This document shows positions 27,601 through 36,028 of a stretch of 64,000 nucleotides of DNA, one piece after another. The notes under the pieces were generated by a model. It searched no databases. It was not told where the DNA came from and saw only the letters and a list, made by a program, of their open reading frames with translations. The stretch lies in contig NC_135570.1 in the NCBI RefSeq assembly GCF_964340395.1, forward strand, positions 10,012,322-10,076,321, given 5' to 3'. Origin of the DNA: Glandiceps talaboti. Lineage: Eukaryota > Hemichordata > Enteropneusta > Spengelidae. How positions within the stretch are numbered: the stretch's first letter is position 1; each line of letters opens with the position of its first letter. Both the position numbers and the translations under genes were made by a program.

Positions 27601-30600
27601 AGTACTCAATATCGTTGCTAAACACGGTCAGTAATAGAAAACAATACACCATATGGTTTAGAAAAATATATGATCATGTAGGAAATATACTTATTGACCA
27701 ATATTTTTCTTCATTCAGCCAAGGACAATATGAGTGACCTTAGGGGCTTTGTCACTACAAGTTGCTAGACTTGTAGAGACAACCCTTAGGTCAAGAGCAT
27801 TTTCCAGCTGAATGAAAGGAAAATCGGGGAAAGTGATGTTAATTTTGAACATTTTGACTCATATTTTGAACACAGCAGAACTAGTGACATAGACACACGT
27901 TGTCATGGCATAGAGCGGTCAGAGTATAAATTCCATATTTTATTGTTCAACTTGGCTTGTGCATTGTATAATAATCATTACCACATACACTATGTCCATC
28001 GTGGTCATTCTGGATGATAACTTACACAGGTTATAACACACAACCAGTTCAAAGCATTTTAGCATTGAGCTTTCGATCTGTCTTAGTCGACAATCTTCAT
28101 CAGAATAGCAAATTCCATAGTTACAGCTGACCACTAGATTCCAAGATCAACAGAGACATCTACCTGACATCTACAATCGGCCGGTCATACTGCCACCTAG
28201 TGGTCAGCTGTAACTAGGAAATATGTCATTCTGATGAGGATTGTCGACCAAGACAGATCATACTGCCACCTAGTGGTCAGCTGTAACTACGGAATTTGTC
28301 ATTCTGATGAGGCTCATCGACCAAGACAGATCATACTGCCACCTAGTGGGGACGATCGCATAATGTCACACAAGCTCAGTAAATGATCTTCATTCATTTG
28401 TGTAGGGGAGGGGGGGGGGTCTGGCATAAATGTGATTGCTGAACTTCATTTTCCAACTTCTAAGAAAGTTTCGAAAAATTTCAGACCTTCAATGATAACA
28501 GGTTCTGTATTTCCTACTGGGATGTTAAGTTGATTAAAATTTACTTCTAATGTGATATACAGTGATGGGTTTCTGGTGGTATTTTAATGTGTTTACAATC
28601 ATGTTTTTACATTGCATCGACTGCAGTGGTGTGACCACTACAATTTTCATCATGGTTTACATCATATATAAATGTGCCAATGTTGCACTTGTGAACATTC
28701 TTTTAGGGTGAGGGGGGTGTCCTAAATGAAGGAAGTTTGTTTATTGAACTTGTGTGACATTGTCTATAAAATATGTCAAATTTAGCAGTGTAATTTGGGT
28801 ATCAATATATTATTAACTGCATGTATGTATTTTGTAACCAACCACTGCAGACTTGGAGTTGTATTGTCTTTAAATGTAAATCATTGAAATCTCATCATTT
28901 GATTTATTCTTTCTACCCAGGCATTCACCAAATAGTCCATTCAACACCTAAAGTAATCCGAGAAAACATCATCAACCAGTGTGCAACAATTCTAACATGT
29001 TACAGGAAAAATTGTGCCAGCCCATCCTCACCGGGTCAAGTAAGTAAACTTATACAATCCAAGGAAGTCTGTAGGCGTTGTACTGTACTGTACTAGAAAA
29101 TTGTCACTAGTCCATTGCAGTAGATGATGGATGTCTCCCATTAGGGTACTACATTGTTGTTAATGTTATCATAGAAGATGTAGAACAGTAGACCACCTAA
29201 AATAGAGTAAATACTTCAAGCAGAAATATCTAAGGGTCTCCGAAAGACTCTGCATATCATACACATTTTATTTTCCCCAATTACAATTTATATCGATAAG
29301 AAACACACGCTTAACACTGACCAGTCATTACAAATATAAACAACACCATACTCCTGCTGTCAAAGAGGCACTGTTTGTGCGCACATGAAAATGTGTATGA
29401 TATGCAGTCTTTTGGCAACCCTTCCATATTATTGCTCTCTCTCTCTCTCTCTCATGAATTTAGAAAATAGCATATAGTATTGTATATTTTATTTGACATT
29501 AAAAATACAACAAATCAAAACTGCATATTATAATCAATGTACATAAAATGATAGTAGTAAAGGTGACAGCTTATGTAGTTGTCTAAAAAATTTACATTGT
29601 CAGAATGTTCGATTAATTCCTTCATATCTTTTGTTTACAGTTAATTTTACCAGAATGTATGAAATTACTGCCATTGTATGCAAATAGTTTGATCAAGAGT
29701 GATGCCTTATCTGGTGGTGCCGATATTACAACTGATGACAGGAGTTGGTTGATGCAAACAGTCTCTGCCATGGACATAGAATCATCACACGTCTATTTCT
29801 ACCCAAGATTGATTCCACTGGTGAGTAAACTATCCACCCCACAGTTTCAATAGAATAGTTCAATATATGGATTAATATAAACTCAAGCTGAGTTTAGGCG
29901 AGTTTAGGCGTAGCTTTTACTGCATATTTAAAAGGTACTCACATTATTGTACCTACTATGGTTAAATTTATCCATCACTTGCAATTGACTTAACTAAAAC
30001 CTGGTATTAAGATATAACTCATAAATGATCCGATTTATCAAAAAATGTTCAGGAAATTCATACTATGCAATCAACTGTTGTAACAGTGCCAGAGGACATC
30101 AATATTAATATTATACTGGAATGTGGTTGTATTTAAGTAGTTTCACTTGAGTTAAAAAGGTTATAAACTCAGCTTGTGTCCCTTTAAGGGAACCACATTT
30201 CCCACAATGCATCATTCAAGATGGTAGATTTGTAAGTGCCATATTAAGCAGTGTGTTTGTTTGTTTTGTAGCATGATATGGATCCAGGCAGTACTGAGTT
30301 GCCAGCAGCTGTTAGATGTTCAGTTGAAAGACTTAGAGAAGACGGTGTGTACCTTTTAGAGAATGGTGTCTCCATGTACATGTGGATTGGACTTCATGTC
30401 AGTGCTGACTGGGTACAGAATGTGTTCAGTGTACACTCCCCAGCACAGATCGACATCGATGCCGGCAAACTACTAGCGCTTGACAACCCTATATCTATTA
30501 GAGTACGAAATGTTATTGAACAAGTCAGAGAAGAAAGGCAACGATATATGAAGGTATGTAGCTCTTACAATTTATTCACTAATCTTTACTGACCAGTACT

Positions 30601-31244
30601 GGAAGCTGTACTACTAAAGTCTACAAAACTCGTATGCATAGAGGGTTTTTATCATATATATCCTATGGAGCATTAATATACATCATTTTCTAATTGTTAA
30701 TGGGGTCAACAATTCACCCAACTGAACTTATTTGGACAAAGTGTATATAGAAGCAAATATGAAAATCATTGTATGTGTCTGATAACCCAACACTAAACAT
30801 TTTTTAAACATTTGAAAAAAAAAATCTTGACCTTCTTTCCCCAGTGATGTATGTACATATTTCATCAAACTATCACAGAAGGGGGTAATCTGACCAACAT
30901 TTCATAAAAATTTTAATTAAAAAAAATTAAATAAAATCCCAACCTACCCTATTTTCTGAGGCCATGTTATCGGAAACACACAATTGTTTTTTTTCTCTTA
31001 ACAAAAGTCGAACACTAAAACTGTAGCTATGCTACTAGCATGTCCCCTACAGGTCTTTGAGTACCTTGATATCACTGTGGTTGTCTGCATTTGTGTTTTT
31101 CAGCTGACGTTTGTACGACAACGCGATACACTGGAACCGTGGTTCAAACATTTCTTGTGTGAAGATAAAGGATTCAATGGTGGAGCTTCATATGTAGATT
31201 TCCTGTGTCACATGCATAAAGAGATCAGAAATATGCTGAGTTAG
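9360..31244 (+). CDS. SEC24C/D-like: SEC24, C/D class (COPII cargo adaptor), complete
   Basis: The COPII coat subunit Sec24 pairs with Sec23 and selects cargo leaving the endoplasmic reticulum. Eighteen coding exons join in consistent phase to 3,414 nt, or 1,137 residues (human SEC24C is about 1,094). Residues 1-400 are a Pro/Gln/Gly/Met-rich disordered region. A zinc finger follows with C468, C471, C490 and C493 (C-x2-C-x18-C-x2-C). The trunk fold starts near 538 ([10 protein letters not shown]). The beta-barrel/helical part contains [11 protein letters not shown] and [13 protein letters not shown]. The gelsolin-like domain starts near 1000, and the end is [20 protein letters not shown]. Signatures such as [39 protein letters not shown] and [11 protein letters not shown] are of the C/D rather than the A/B class. 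The ATG at 9360 is the first in this open frame; no in-frame upstream exon was seen. Single invertebrate gene ancestral to SEC24C and SEC24D is inferred. Confidence 0.95.
11252..11530. mobile_element. Hairpin element family B, copy 2
   Basis: Arms CACTATTTTTCTTCATTCAT and GACTGAAGAAAAATATTGGAG flank GTGCCCTAAGGGG; it continues with the tail shared with 4937 and 27700 (TTTTGACTCATATTTTTGAC). In SEC24 intron 1. Confidence 0.6.
11578..11695. mobile_element. Hairpin element family B, copy 3 (short)
   Basis: Arms CAACATTTTTCTTCGTTCAG and CTGAATGAAGAAAAATGTTG form a nearly perfect terminal inverted repeat about 115 bp apart; the tail is missing. In SEC24 intron 1, right after copy 2. Confidence 0.65.
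12620..12794 (+). CDS. SEC24C/D-like: SEC24 exon 2
   Basis: Acceptor TTTCTAAACAG before 12620; donor GTAAGT from 12795. It completes an AG|G codon and encodes residues 110-168 ([20 protein letters not shown]... to QQRQQM), still in the Pro/Gln-rich N-terminus. Confidence 0.9.
12985..13498. mobile_element. TIR element family C, copy 1
   Basis: About 515 bp with inverted termini of roughly 40 bp (TAGATATTGATAGATTACTA / TAGTAATCTATCAATATCTA). In SEC24 intron 2. The whole element recurs reversed at 19750-20275. Confidence 0.75.
14378..14444. repeat. 33-bp direct duplication in SEC24 intron 2
   Basis: ACCTTGTTGCTGTATCATTT followed by GATTGTAGAAT occurs twice in a row. Confidence 0.7.
14721..15332 (+). 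CDS. SEC24C/D-like: SEC24 exon 3 (degenerate MAGPPSS repeats)
   Basis: Acceptor CCAAATGCAG; donor GTAAGT from 15333; residues 169-372, phase 0 at both ends. It is a run of degenerate repeats around [10 protein letters not shown], then a Gln-rich stretch ([12 protein letters not shown]) and [11 protein letters not shown]. Length of this segment is likely to vary between alleles or species. Confidence 0.92.
15673..15784 (+). CDS. SEC24C/D-like: SEC24 exon 4
   Basis: Acceptor TTACCTGTAG; donor GTAAAT from 15785; residues 373-410. It encodes [16 protein letters not shown] and then [15 protein letters not shown], the start of the conserved Sec24 core. Confidence 0.92.
16155..16390 (+). mobile_element. 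tRNA-derived SINE, family 1, copy 2
   Basis: The head has A-box-like GACCGAGTGGTTA and B-box GGGTTCAAACCC near 16205-16216, then the body shared with 570-835, and ends CCAGTATAAATAAAG with an AT-rich tail. It lies in SEC24 intron 4. Confidence 0.75.
16453..16580 (+). CDS. SEC24C/D-like: SEC24 exon 5
   Basis: Acceptor CATTTTCAG; donor GTGAGA from 16581; residues 410-452. It encodes [20 protein letters not shown] and [16 protein letters not shown], matching the strand before the zinc finger in Sec24C/D. Confidence 0.93.
17603..17741 (+). CDS. SEC24C/D-like: SEC24 exon 6 (zinc finger)
   Basis: Acceptor TTCGTGAACAG; donor GTAAGT from 17742; residues 453-499. It holds all four zinc ligands: C468 and C471 in RCNRC, C490 and C493 in CSFC. 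No ligand is missing. Confidence 0.95.
18300..18408. mobile_element. Foldback sequence in SEC24 intron 6
   Basis: Arms GATCTGTGACTATGCTAACTC and GAGTTAGCGCAGTCACAGATC, extended by AACACT/AGTGCT and AGCTAG/CTAGCT, form an imperfect hairpin of about 45 bp per arm. Confidence 0.6.
18806..18921 (+). CDS. SEC24C/D-like: SEC24 exon 7
   Basis: Acceptor TTTTTTCCAG; donor GTAAGT from 18922; residues 499-537. It encodes [20 protein letters not shown], then [19 protein letters not shown], the linker from zinc finger to trunk. Confidence 0.95.
19010..19330. repeat. Duplicated GTTT/TTTG-rich repeat unit
   Basis: TGTGTTCATTACCTCTGG(C/G)AACA(G/A)GGTTGGAT occurs at about 19011 and again at about 19182, each followed by a GTTT-repeat run. 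The two units are about 170 bp apart, in SEC24 intron 7. Confidence 0.65.
19410..19534 (+). CDS. SEC24C/D-like: SEC24 exon 8 (trunk begins)
   Basis: Acceptor TTGTTTTCAG; donor GTAAGT from 19535; residues 538-579. It encodes [18 protein letters not shown], the first strand of the vWA-like trunk. Confidence 0.95.
19557..19718. mobile_element. Foldback sequence in SEC24 intron 8
   Basis: Arms GTAGTCTCGGTTACCTAGAC and TCTGGATAACTGAGACTAC continue inward through ACTCTCACTG/CAGTGAGAGT and GGGGGCTC/GAGCCCCC. It begins only about 20 bp after the exon 8 donor. Confidence 0.65.
19750..20275. mobile_element. TIR element family C, copy 2 (reversed)
   Basis: Same termini and interior as 12985-13498 read from the other strand (for example ACTTGTATTTCCAGACAAGG there and CCTTGTCTGGAAATACAAGT here). 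In SEC24 intron 8. No transposase frame; non-autonomous. Confidence 0.75.
20640..20970. repeat. 117-bp tandem repeat, about 2.7 copies
   Basis: CTAATGTTACTTA recurs at 20645 and 20762 and as CTAATCTTACC at 20880; each unit includes TTTTGTTTGGTTTACAAAA and ATATATATTGGGT. In SEC24 intron 8. Confidence 0.7.
21009..21200 (+). CDS. SEC24C/D-like: SEC24 exon 9
   Basis: Acceptor TTTTTTCAG; donor GTAAGT from 21201; residues 579-643, including [16 protein letters not shown] and the trunk motif PLLDGFLV. The exon joins with AA|A and ends AG|T. Confidence 0.95.
21450..21545. mobile_element. Foldback sequence in SEC24 intron 9
   Basis: Arms TACGACCCAGATATAGGTTTT and AAAACCCATACCTGGGTCATA pair around an inner GGCCCTC...GTCGGACCC / centre. 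Short MITE-like hairpin. Confidence 0.55.
22215..22380. repeat. Dispersed repeat family F, copy 1
   Basis: Contains GGTAAAATCTACTGGGGTTC, TTACCTCTTTCTCCCTTTCT and GGTTCCCCAACCTTAGCAAA, shared with 26137-26290 and 39577-39680, and in weaker form with 42335-42500 and 46610-46720. Confidence 0.6.
22425..22518 (+). CDS. SEC24C/D-like: SEC24 exon 10
   Basis: Acceptor TTGACTTTTAG; donor GTAAGA from 22519; residues 643-674 ([18 protein letters not shown]... to AGLEALK), trunk domain. Confidence 0.95.
23747..23863 (+). CDS. SEC24C/D-like: SEC24 exon 11
   Basis: Acceptor CCATTTACAG; donor GTGTGT from 23864; residues 675-713. It encodes [20 protein letters not shown] then [14 protein letters not shown], a very conserved trunk segment. 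Confidence 0.95.
24185..24318. repeat. 65-bp tandem duplication in SEC24 intron 11
   Basis: TTTTTACTAATTACCAGACT begins at 24185 and at 24250 and both copies continue through GTGTTCATGTACAAGA. It ends shortly before the exon 12 acceptor. Confidence 0.75.
24418..24588 (+). CDS. SEC24C/D-like: SEC24 exon 12
   Basis: Acceptor ATATTTCCAG; donor GTGAGA from 24589; residues 714-770, including [19 protein letters not shown] and the TGG motif. Confidence 0.95.
24936..25178 (+). CDS. SEC24C/D-like: SEC24 exon 13
   Basis: Acceptor TTCTTTTCAG; first donor GTAAGA from 25179; residues 771-851. It encodes [20 protein letters not shown] and the beta-barrel segment ending GAFTQ. The 3' edge lies in a 31-bp tandem repeat that offers two further near-identical donors at 25210 and 25241. 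Only the first donor joins exon 14 in frame. Confidence 0.93.
25165..25285 (+). repeat. 31-bp tandem repeat spanning the SEC24 exon 13 donor
   Basis: The unit CATTTACACAGGTAAGACAC plus AAATTTACATT is repeated about four times. GT donors fall at 25179, 25210 and 25241, with a mutated fourth (GGGTAGGA) near 25273. The first copy overlaps coding sequence. Confidence 0.85.
25650..25953. mobile_element. TIR element family E, copy 1
   Basis: Starts GTGTGTTTCCGATAACCTGA and ends GAGGCCATGTTATTTGAAAG. The interior has CCCCAGTGATGTCTGTACAT, shared with 30771-30982 and 49375-49672. In SEC24 intron 13. Confidence 0.65.
26137..26295. repeat. Dispersed repeat family F, copy 2
   Basis: Contains AAGCAGGTAAAATCTACCGA and GGTTTCCCAATATTAGCAAA, in the same order as 22215-22380. 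In SEC24 intron 13. Confidence 0.6.
27488..27626 (+). CDS. SEC24C/D-like: SEC24 exon 14
   Basis: Acceptor TTATTTTCAG; donor GTCAGT from 27627 (a less usual +3 C); residues 852-898. It encodes [20 protein letters not shown], end of the barrel and start of the helical domain. Confidence 0.93.
27700..27960. mobile_element. Hairpin element family B, copy 4
   Basis: Arms AATATTTTTCTTCATTCAGC and GCTGAATGAAAGGAAAATC, centre GACCTTAGGGGCTTTGTCAC, then the long tail shared with 4937-5285. In SEC24 intron 14. Confidence 0.6.
28064..28140 (-). repeat. Inverted copy of the 73-bp repeat
   Basis: The reverse complement reads GGTCAGCTGTAACTATGGAATT ... GATTGTCGACTAAGACAGATC, matching the tandem units at 28185-28350; the CTCF-like core is only half present (CCACTAGATT). 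Confidence 0.65.
28185..28350 (+). repeat. 73-bp tandem repeat, about 2.3 copies, each with a CTCF-like core
   Basis: Units start TCATACTGCCACCTAGTGG at 28185, 28258 and 28331, exactly 73 bp apart. The minus strand of the core is CCACTAGGTGGCAG. In SEC24 intron 14. Confidence 0.85.
28361..28762. mobile_element. TIR element family G, copy 1
   Basis: About 400 bp with ends AATGTCACACAAGCTCAG and TTGAACTTGTGTGACATTGT. The same element is at 41736-42130. In SEC24 intron 14. Confidence 0.8.
28921..29039 (+). CDS. SEC24C/D-like: SEC24 exon 15
   Basis: Acceptor TTCTACCCAG; donor GTAAGT from 29040; residues 898-937, helical domain, with [20 protein letters not shown]. Confidence 0.95.
29641..29820 (+). 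CDS. SEC24C/D-like: SEC24 exon 16
   Basis: Acceptor TTGTTTACAG; donor GTGAGT from 29821; residues 938-997. It encodes [20 protein letters not shown] to [11 protein letters not shown], end of the helical domain. Confidence 0.95.
29880..30186. mobile_element. TIR element family D, copy 1
   Basis: Right end ATAAACTCAGCTTGTGTCCC; left end degenerate (CAAGCTGAGTTTAGGC). Interior shared with 43761-44122 (CTGGTATTA(A/G)GATA, CATTTACATTA-like block). In SEC24 intron 16, ending about 85 bp before exon 17. Confidence 0.65.
30272..30553 (+). CDS. SEC24C/D-like: SEC24 exon 17 (gelsolin-like domain)
   Basis: Acceptor GTTTTGTAG; donor GTATGT from 30554; residues 998-1091. It encodes [20 protein letters not shown] and the rest of the gelsolin-like fold. 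Confidence 0.95.
30771..30982. mobile_element. TIR element family E, copy 2
   Basis: Starts GTATGTGTCTGATAACCCAA and ends GCCATGTTATCGGAAACACA, an inverted terminus. Shorter than copy 1 by internal loss. In SEC24 intron 17. Confidence 0.7.
31104..31244 (+). CDS. SEC24C/D-like: SEC24 last exon
   Basis: Acceptor TGTTTTTCAG; stop TAG 31242-31244; residues 1092-1137, ending [20 protein letters not shown] plus S, the conserved Sec24 C-terminus. Confidence 0.95.
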   Translation: MTFVRQRDTLEPWFKHFLCEDKGFNGGASYVDFLCHMHKEIRNMLS

Positions 31245-33074
31245 AAGCCTTGAAAGTAACCAATGTCAGTGTTTTTACCAATTTGTAAATTGTAATATTG
31301 TATGAATGTGTCTATGTACAGTGAAATGTGTCCTGGGAAGTGGTCAACTGCTAATGTTATCGAGGGCATAGTCTAAATTAATGAAAATGTCTAGATATAA
31401 ATTTGTAAAGGGCAGACAAGTGGCATTTCTTTCCTTGCTCTGTCTATCAAAATACATACATGCAAATGCCGCACTGAGTGGGCAGCTTCCCTGTGTGAGT
31501 GTGATCATCACAGCCATCAAAGAATCATCAATATTTGCCTCCTGTGAAGACACCTTTAGTTCTGTTTCAGGTGAGTAATGCAGTACAAACATCAGATAGT
31601 TGTTTTCCTAGGCTTAAAAGCATTTATGGCAAAATGAGGTACAAGGGGTGGGGGAGTGGGTCAATAGACAGATTTCACTGTACATATAAAAGATGTTATA
31701 TCACTTCGTTGTATGTATCATAGTTAATTAACTGCTTCATTAATTAGCAAAACATGAAATTGTTATCGATACAGGTCATACTCTCAAATAGATGTAACTG
31801 TGTTTATCAATGCCATATTTTACAGCATAGAGGATTTCTACTAATTATGCATCAATGTTATTTTGTCTCCGTAAACTCAGCTATACAAAAAACAAAATAC
31901 TCATCAGATTCTTAGTGAAACATCGTTTTTACATAAAGTACATGCTGTTACTCAAAATTTAAGTGTGTAGAACCCCAAATTTGCAATGAACAAGAGATTT
32001 AGAACTAGTTGCTGTATTGTACATTTCAAAGCAAAAAAATCCAAACCTGTAACTTTAGCAAGAATTTATTTTTTTTTTCAAATCATATTTTATTTTTGTC
32101 TGCAAGATATCTCATATTGCATCACTATGTTAGTAGACAGTTTGTCAAAATCACCAATCTTGAGGAGTTATTCTGGTTTAGTTTAAGAACAGCTCATTTG
32201 TGTATTAGATTGGTACATCTGATAGACACGAGGCCACTGTTTCTGTGATCATAATTTTGAATTGGTTGACATCAATTTGAACCTGTAGGTTTAACATAAC
32301 TATCCCAGGGCACATAGACATTGTATCTCAACTACCAAATTACAAGGGGGGTGTATTAGTCTGTAAGACTAATGAAAATTAATTGAAAATTGTAACTGAA
32401 ACAGTTCACTTGGCTTTATAACCTTACTACCAAGCCCTGTTAAATATAGTTTCACATTGTCCCTCAGAGAGGTACGATCAGAACAGAAATATTGGACCAA
32501 GTGTGCTTCAGAGTTCAAAGGTCATGACCTATGCGAGTACACACTAGTCTTCATGATATTCTCCTGAAGTCTAAGTGTGTATGTATATAGTCCAACTCAC
32601 CCTGACAAAGTAATTTAAAAGTTGTATGCTTACCGAGGGTTGAACTAGAGGAGTGCGCCCCCAGATAGGCAACCAAAGTTGATGATCATTGGTTGGAGGT
32701 GTTCCTTCTTTTAGCCTTCACCATAATTAACTTTATTCTTGTGGTAACTGAAATAGAAATTGCACCTTTATTACATGGCATATGAATACATTCATCTTTA
32801 GGGTTTCTGATAATCTCGCTTTCAGACTTTTTTGTTGCCGTTTACCCATTTCTCCAATATAAGCTTTATATATATCAAAACTGGTGCAACAGTTACAGGG
32901 GATTATAAAAGTATACATGATTGGTCAGAAGTGATGCATACTAATGCAAAAGTCACTGATCGTCCAATTAGAACATGTGTATTATTTAGGATTATCATTA
33001 TACCTTCACTTGAAATGTAGATTTCCAATTCACATATTAACTTGATGTTGTTTTCCGTATATGTGTTGTTGATA

Positions 33075-33080
33075 AATAAA
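33075..33080 (+). promoter_or_regulatory. Candidate SEC24 polyadenylation hexamer
   Basis: AATAAA lies 1.8 kb after the SEC24 stop; another is at 33184-33189. Which one is used, or whether an earlier variant is, cannot be told from sequence. Confidence 0.3.
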
Positions 33081-33276
33081 ACAATATCTTTCTTTCTGAG
33101 TAACTATTTTGATGCTATTTTTTTATCCATAGTGAGTAGTTTCAATAAATTGAATTCTGTATCTCTACAGATAGAATTTGATTAATAAAATATAATTCCA
33201 AAAAGGAGACATTTGTGTTGTAATTCAAGAGTGAATGATTGTGACCTGTGACCGAGTGAGTGTGGTGTACACCTTA

Positions 33277-33799
33277 CACTGCAACATATTGATACATTAC
33301 TGAATTTGCCCTGATGTAGATTTAACTATAGGATTTTGAGTGGCAAATTTGACTACCACTTTACTTTGATAACACTGCCAAATGGGTGCAAATAAACCCA
33401 GCCTATTGGTAAATATCATTTTGGCTAGATGTACAATAATCATGATAATGTATTAGAGAATAAACTTTGGTAACTGGAGAGGTGCAAATTTGAAGTAATG
33501 AAGCAAAAAAGAACACAGCAGGGAGTGTGTCGTTGAGCAAATGTGCGTACAACCATCCATGGTACAACAAAAACAGTAATGGCTGACAGTGAAGGATCAT
33601 GGGAAAAACAAAGGGAGGAAGGCTGTCCTGGGCAACCGATGAGGGCGCTAATTCACCCCAATGAGAAACCTATCGCTGCAAAATTACCTAACTACTCACA
33701 ACAAAGACTCATTAGTTGCAGCACATCTTTGATCTGACCCAACTAAATTCTGTACAGAGACACAAACCTACTTTGGTAATGTATCAATATGTTGCAGTA
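33277..33799. mobile_element. TIR element family H
   Basis: A perfect 23-bp inverted terminus (ACTGCAACATATTGATACAT plus TAC) begins near 33278 and is matched at 33776-33798. Length about 520 bp, no transposase frame; between SEC24 and CRIP-A. Confidence 0.75.
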
Positions 33800-33814
33800 G
33801 TGCCACACTAATTA

Positions 33815-33990
33815 AATTTTATAGAATTCACATCAAGTATAATAGTATACTGTTTCATTTGCTAGTACAACTAACACTGAAGTAAAGCACTTTCCCTATG
33901 TGCTACACTCGTTTATAGAATTCATATCACGTGTAAGACTATACTTTCTCAATTGCTTTACACATAAGTCTAGTATATGGCCTTTCTAAC
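33815..33990. mobile_element. Foldback/MITE family A, rearranged fragment
   Basis: One left arm (CACATCAAGTATAATAGTAT) is followed by a second arm in the same family (CATATCACGTGTAAGACTAT) without the normal spacing. Confidence 0.55.
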
Positions 33991-35739
33991 ATAGTCAAAG
34001 TCAATTTGTACACAGAGTTTTCTGCTAAGGCCTAAAAAAATAATTGTTTGGTTCCGATTACCTGACTCCACCTATATTACTTGAAATTATACAAGCTGTA
34101 GTTGGCTGCTGTGTTCATTCTTATCCACCTTTCTCAAATGAATAAATTTTACAATTCCCTTACAGTCAAATATTTGCTAATGTAGATATACTTACAGTTA
34201 CAGTCCAAATACATCATTTACAGAATCCTCAGATCTGGGCACAGTGTGCTTTTCTCCAGAGATATCGATGAACTGATGTATAGAGTAACAGCAAATCCGA
34301 GAACAAGCCTCTAGAAATTAAGTGGGAGGAGTGTATTGTTCATAGGTGTCCATACAAGCTGTTCAATCACTGAAAACAAAGATGAAAGACCATAGATTAA
34401 TTAACTAAATTAAAGTTTTATTTGCTACAGACCTAATATATGGCGCACACACTGTTAATCAAAAAAAAAATCATTATGTGATACTATTAAAACGAGAGCA
34501 CACACTACCACCAACGCTGAGGGCGCCCTCGCACATTGGCGTTTGAAGACTGACTCGGCGTCCCAGTGCAGTGGACGACTGACTGGTGTTGGTCAATTTA
34601 AATGTCCATGATCTGGATTTCGATTTATAGCAATAGTTGAGCTCGAATTTTTATCACGGGCAGTAGTAAGTATGATCCTTTCTCATCAATAACACTGAAA
34701 TAGACCTCCATTTTAGCTTCAGTTGTTCATTTTTTTCAAAAATTATTGCGTTGCAATGTACGTATTAAATCAACTGTAGCCTATAGGCATAGCACTCAGT
34801 ATAAATATTAAGTCATTTTGTGCAGAGTTGGTCGAAATCGTCAAAATGCAATAATTATTTCTTTTTAAACTCTAAAGGTACTGTACTTGAAAACCTGGAT
34901 TGGTGTTAAAGAGTTTTTGGTGCTTTACATAAAAGAGAAAGACGTGTCCATCATTTACGACTCAATGTATCAATTACTCATTGTATCGCCGACAATCTCA
35001 AGAACTTCTCTCAGAAAAACATCACACAACAAGTTGTATGCCCATCAAAACTACTAAAGGTTTAGGCCTACTATACAATGTCAACTTTACGTCGAACTTA
35101 ACAATCGCCACTTCGGTGAAGAATAATCCGAAACGTTTTACCTCCACATATTTGTGTATAAGCTTATGTAGTTGTCAAATGTTCGAGAACACATAGAAAA
35201 TGTGGGATTTTAAGCAAATAGATGACTGTATATATTGATATTTAAAATAATACAAATATATTTCATGTTTTAAAATTACGCCATTTTAGCTGTGAAAAGT
35301 GAAAGACGACAGTGTGATGCCTCCTTCACCGATTTTAACCGACCCTTTTGCGTCTACATTCCTTGGAAGGGGTGTGGAAATCAATTACATATATGGGATG
35401 GACGAGAAATGTAACGTATTGAATGTCAGTGCAAGTAGGCCTGTAAGATATTTTACTCGATGTATATATCGTTCCATGTGTAGACTCTTGTCAATGAGGG
35501 TTTAAATATGATTTTACTTGAAATAAAACCAATTTAGTACATAATATTGTGTCACGTGTTTTCTATGGGCAGATAGGTACGTGACCAAGGAAACAGGAAA
35601 CAAAATAATTGGGACCTACCTGTTTCGAATAATCAAAAAAAAAACGAAACACCAGTAATAATTTGCATAATTTATGCTAATATTACCTACATAAAAACAA
35701 ACGTATCCTCTATGTTGCGAATCCACTTAAATTTATCGG

Positions 35740-35935
35740 AATATCTTGCAAAGTACAGGGGGAGGGCCGGTGTTTTTCAAAAGTTAGATGCACGAAAAAA
35801 TGTTAAACCCCATCCATGTATGAAAAGTGACCTTCGTTCTAATGCATGCACAAAATATGGTGACTCTCCCCCAAAACACTTGAATGAAAAAAAGCGACCC
35901 TCCCCCCCCCAAAATACCGCCTGCAACCTGTAATA
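35740..35935. other. Unclassified GC-skewed, C-run-containing block
   Basis: Purine- and C-run-rich sequence open on both strands (73 and 66 codons). It has the look of a dispersed repeat rather than a gene, but no second copy is in the window. Confidence 0.25.
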
Positions 35936-36028
35936 TCTGTCAAGTCCATAAGCTTGCACATAACACTGGGACCCCAATTTACTCTGTCGTTATACTTTTT
36001 GACATGTAGTGTGATAATGTGAATGTGT

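Noticed and set aside
28185-28350. Regular 73-bp spacing considered as a CRISPR array
   Set aside because: Units are near identical along their whole length with no unique spacers, and the DNA is from an animal. The 7495-7725 and 47130-47505 arrays were rejected for the same reason.
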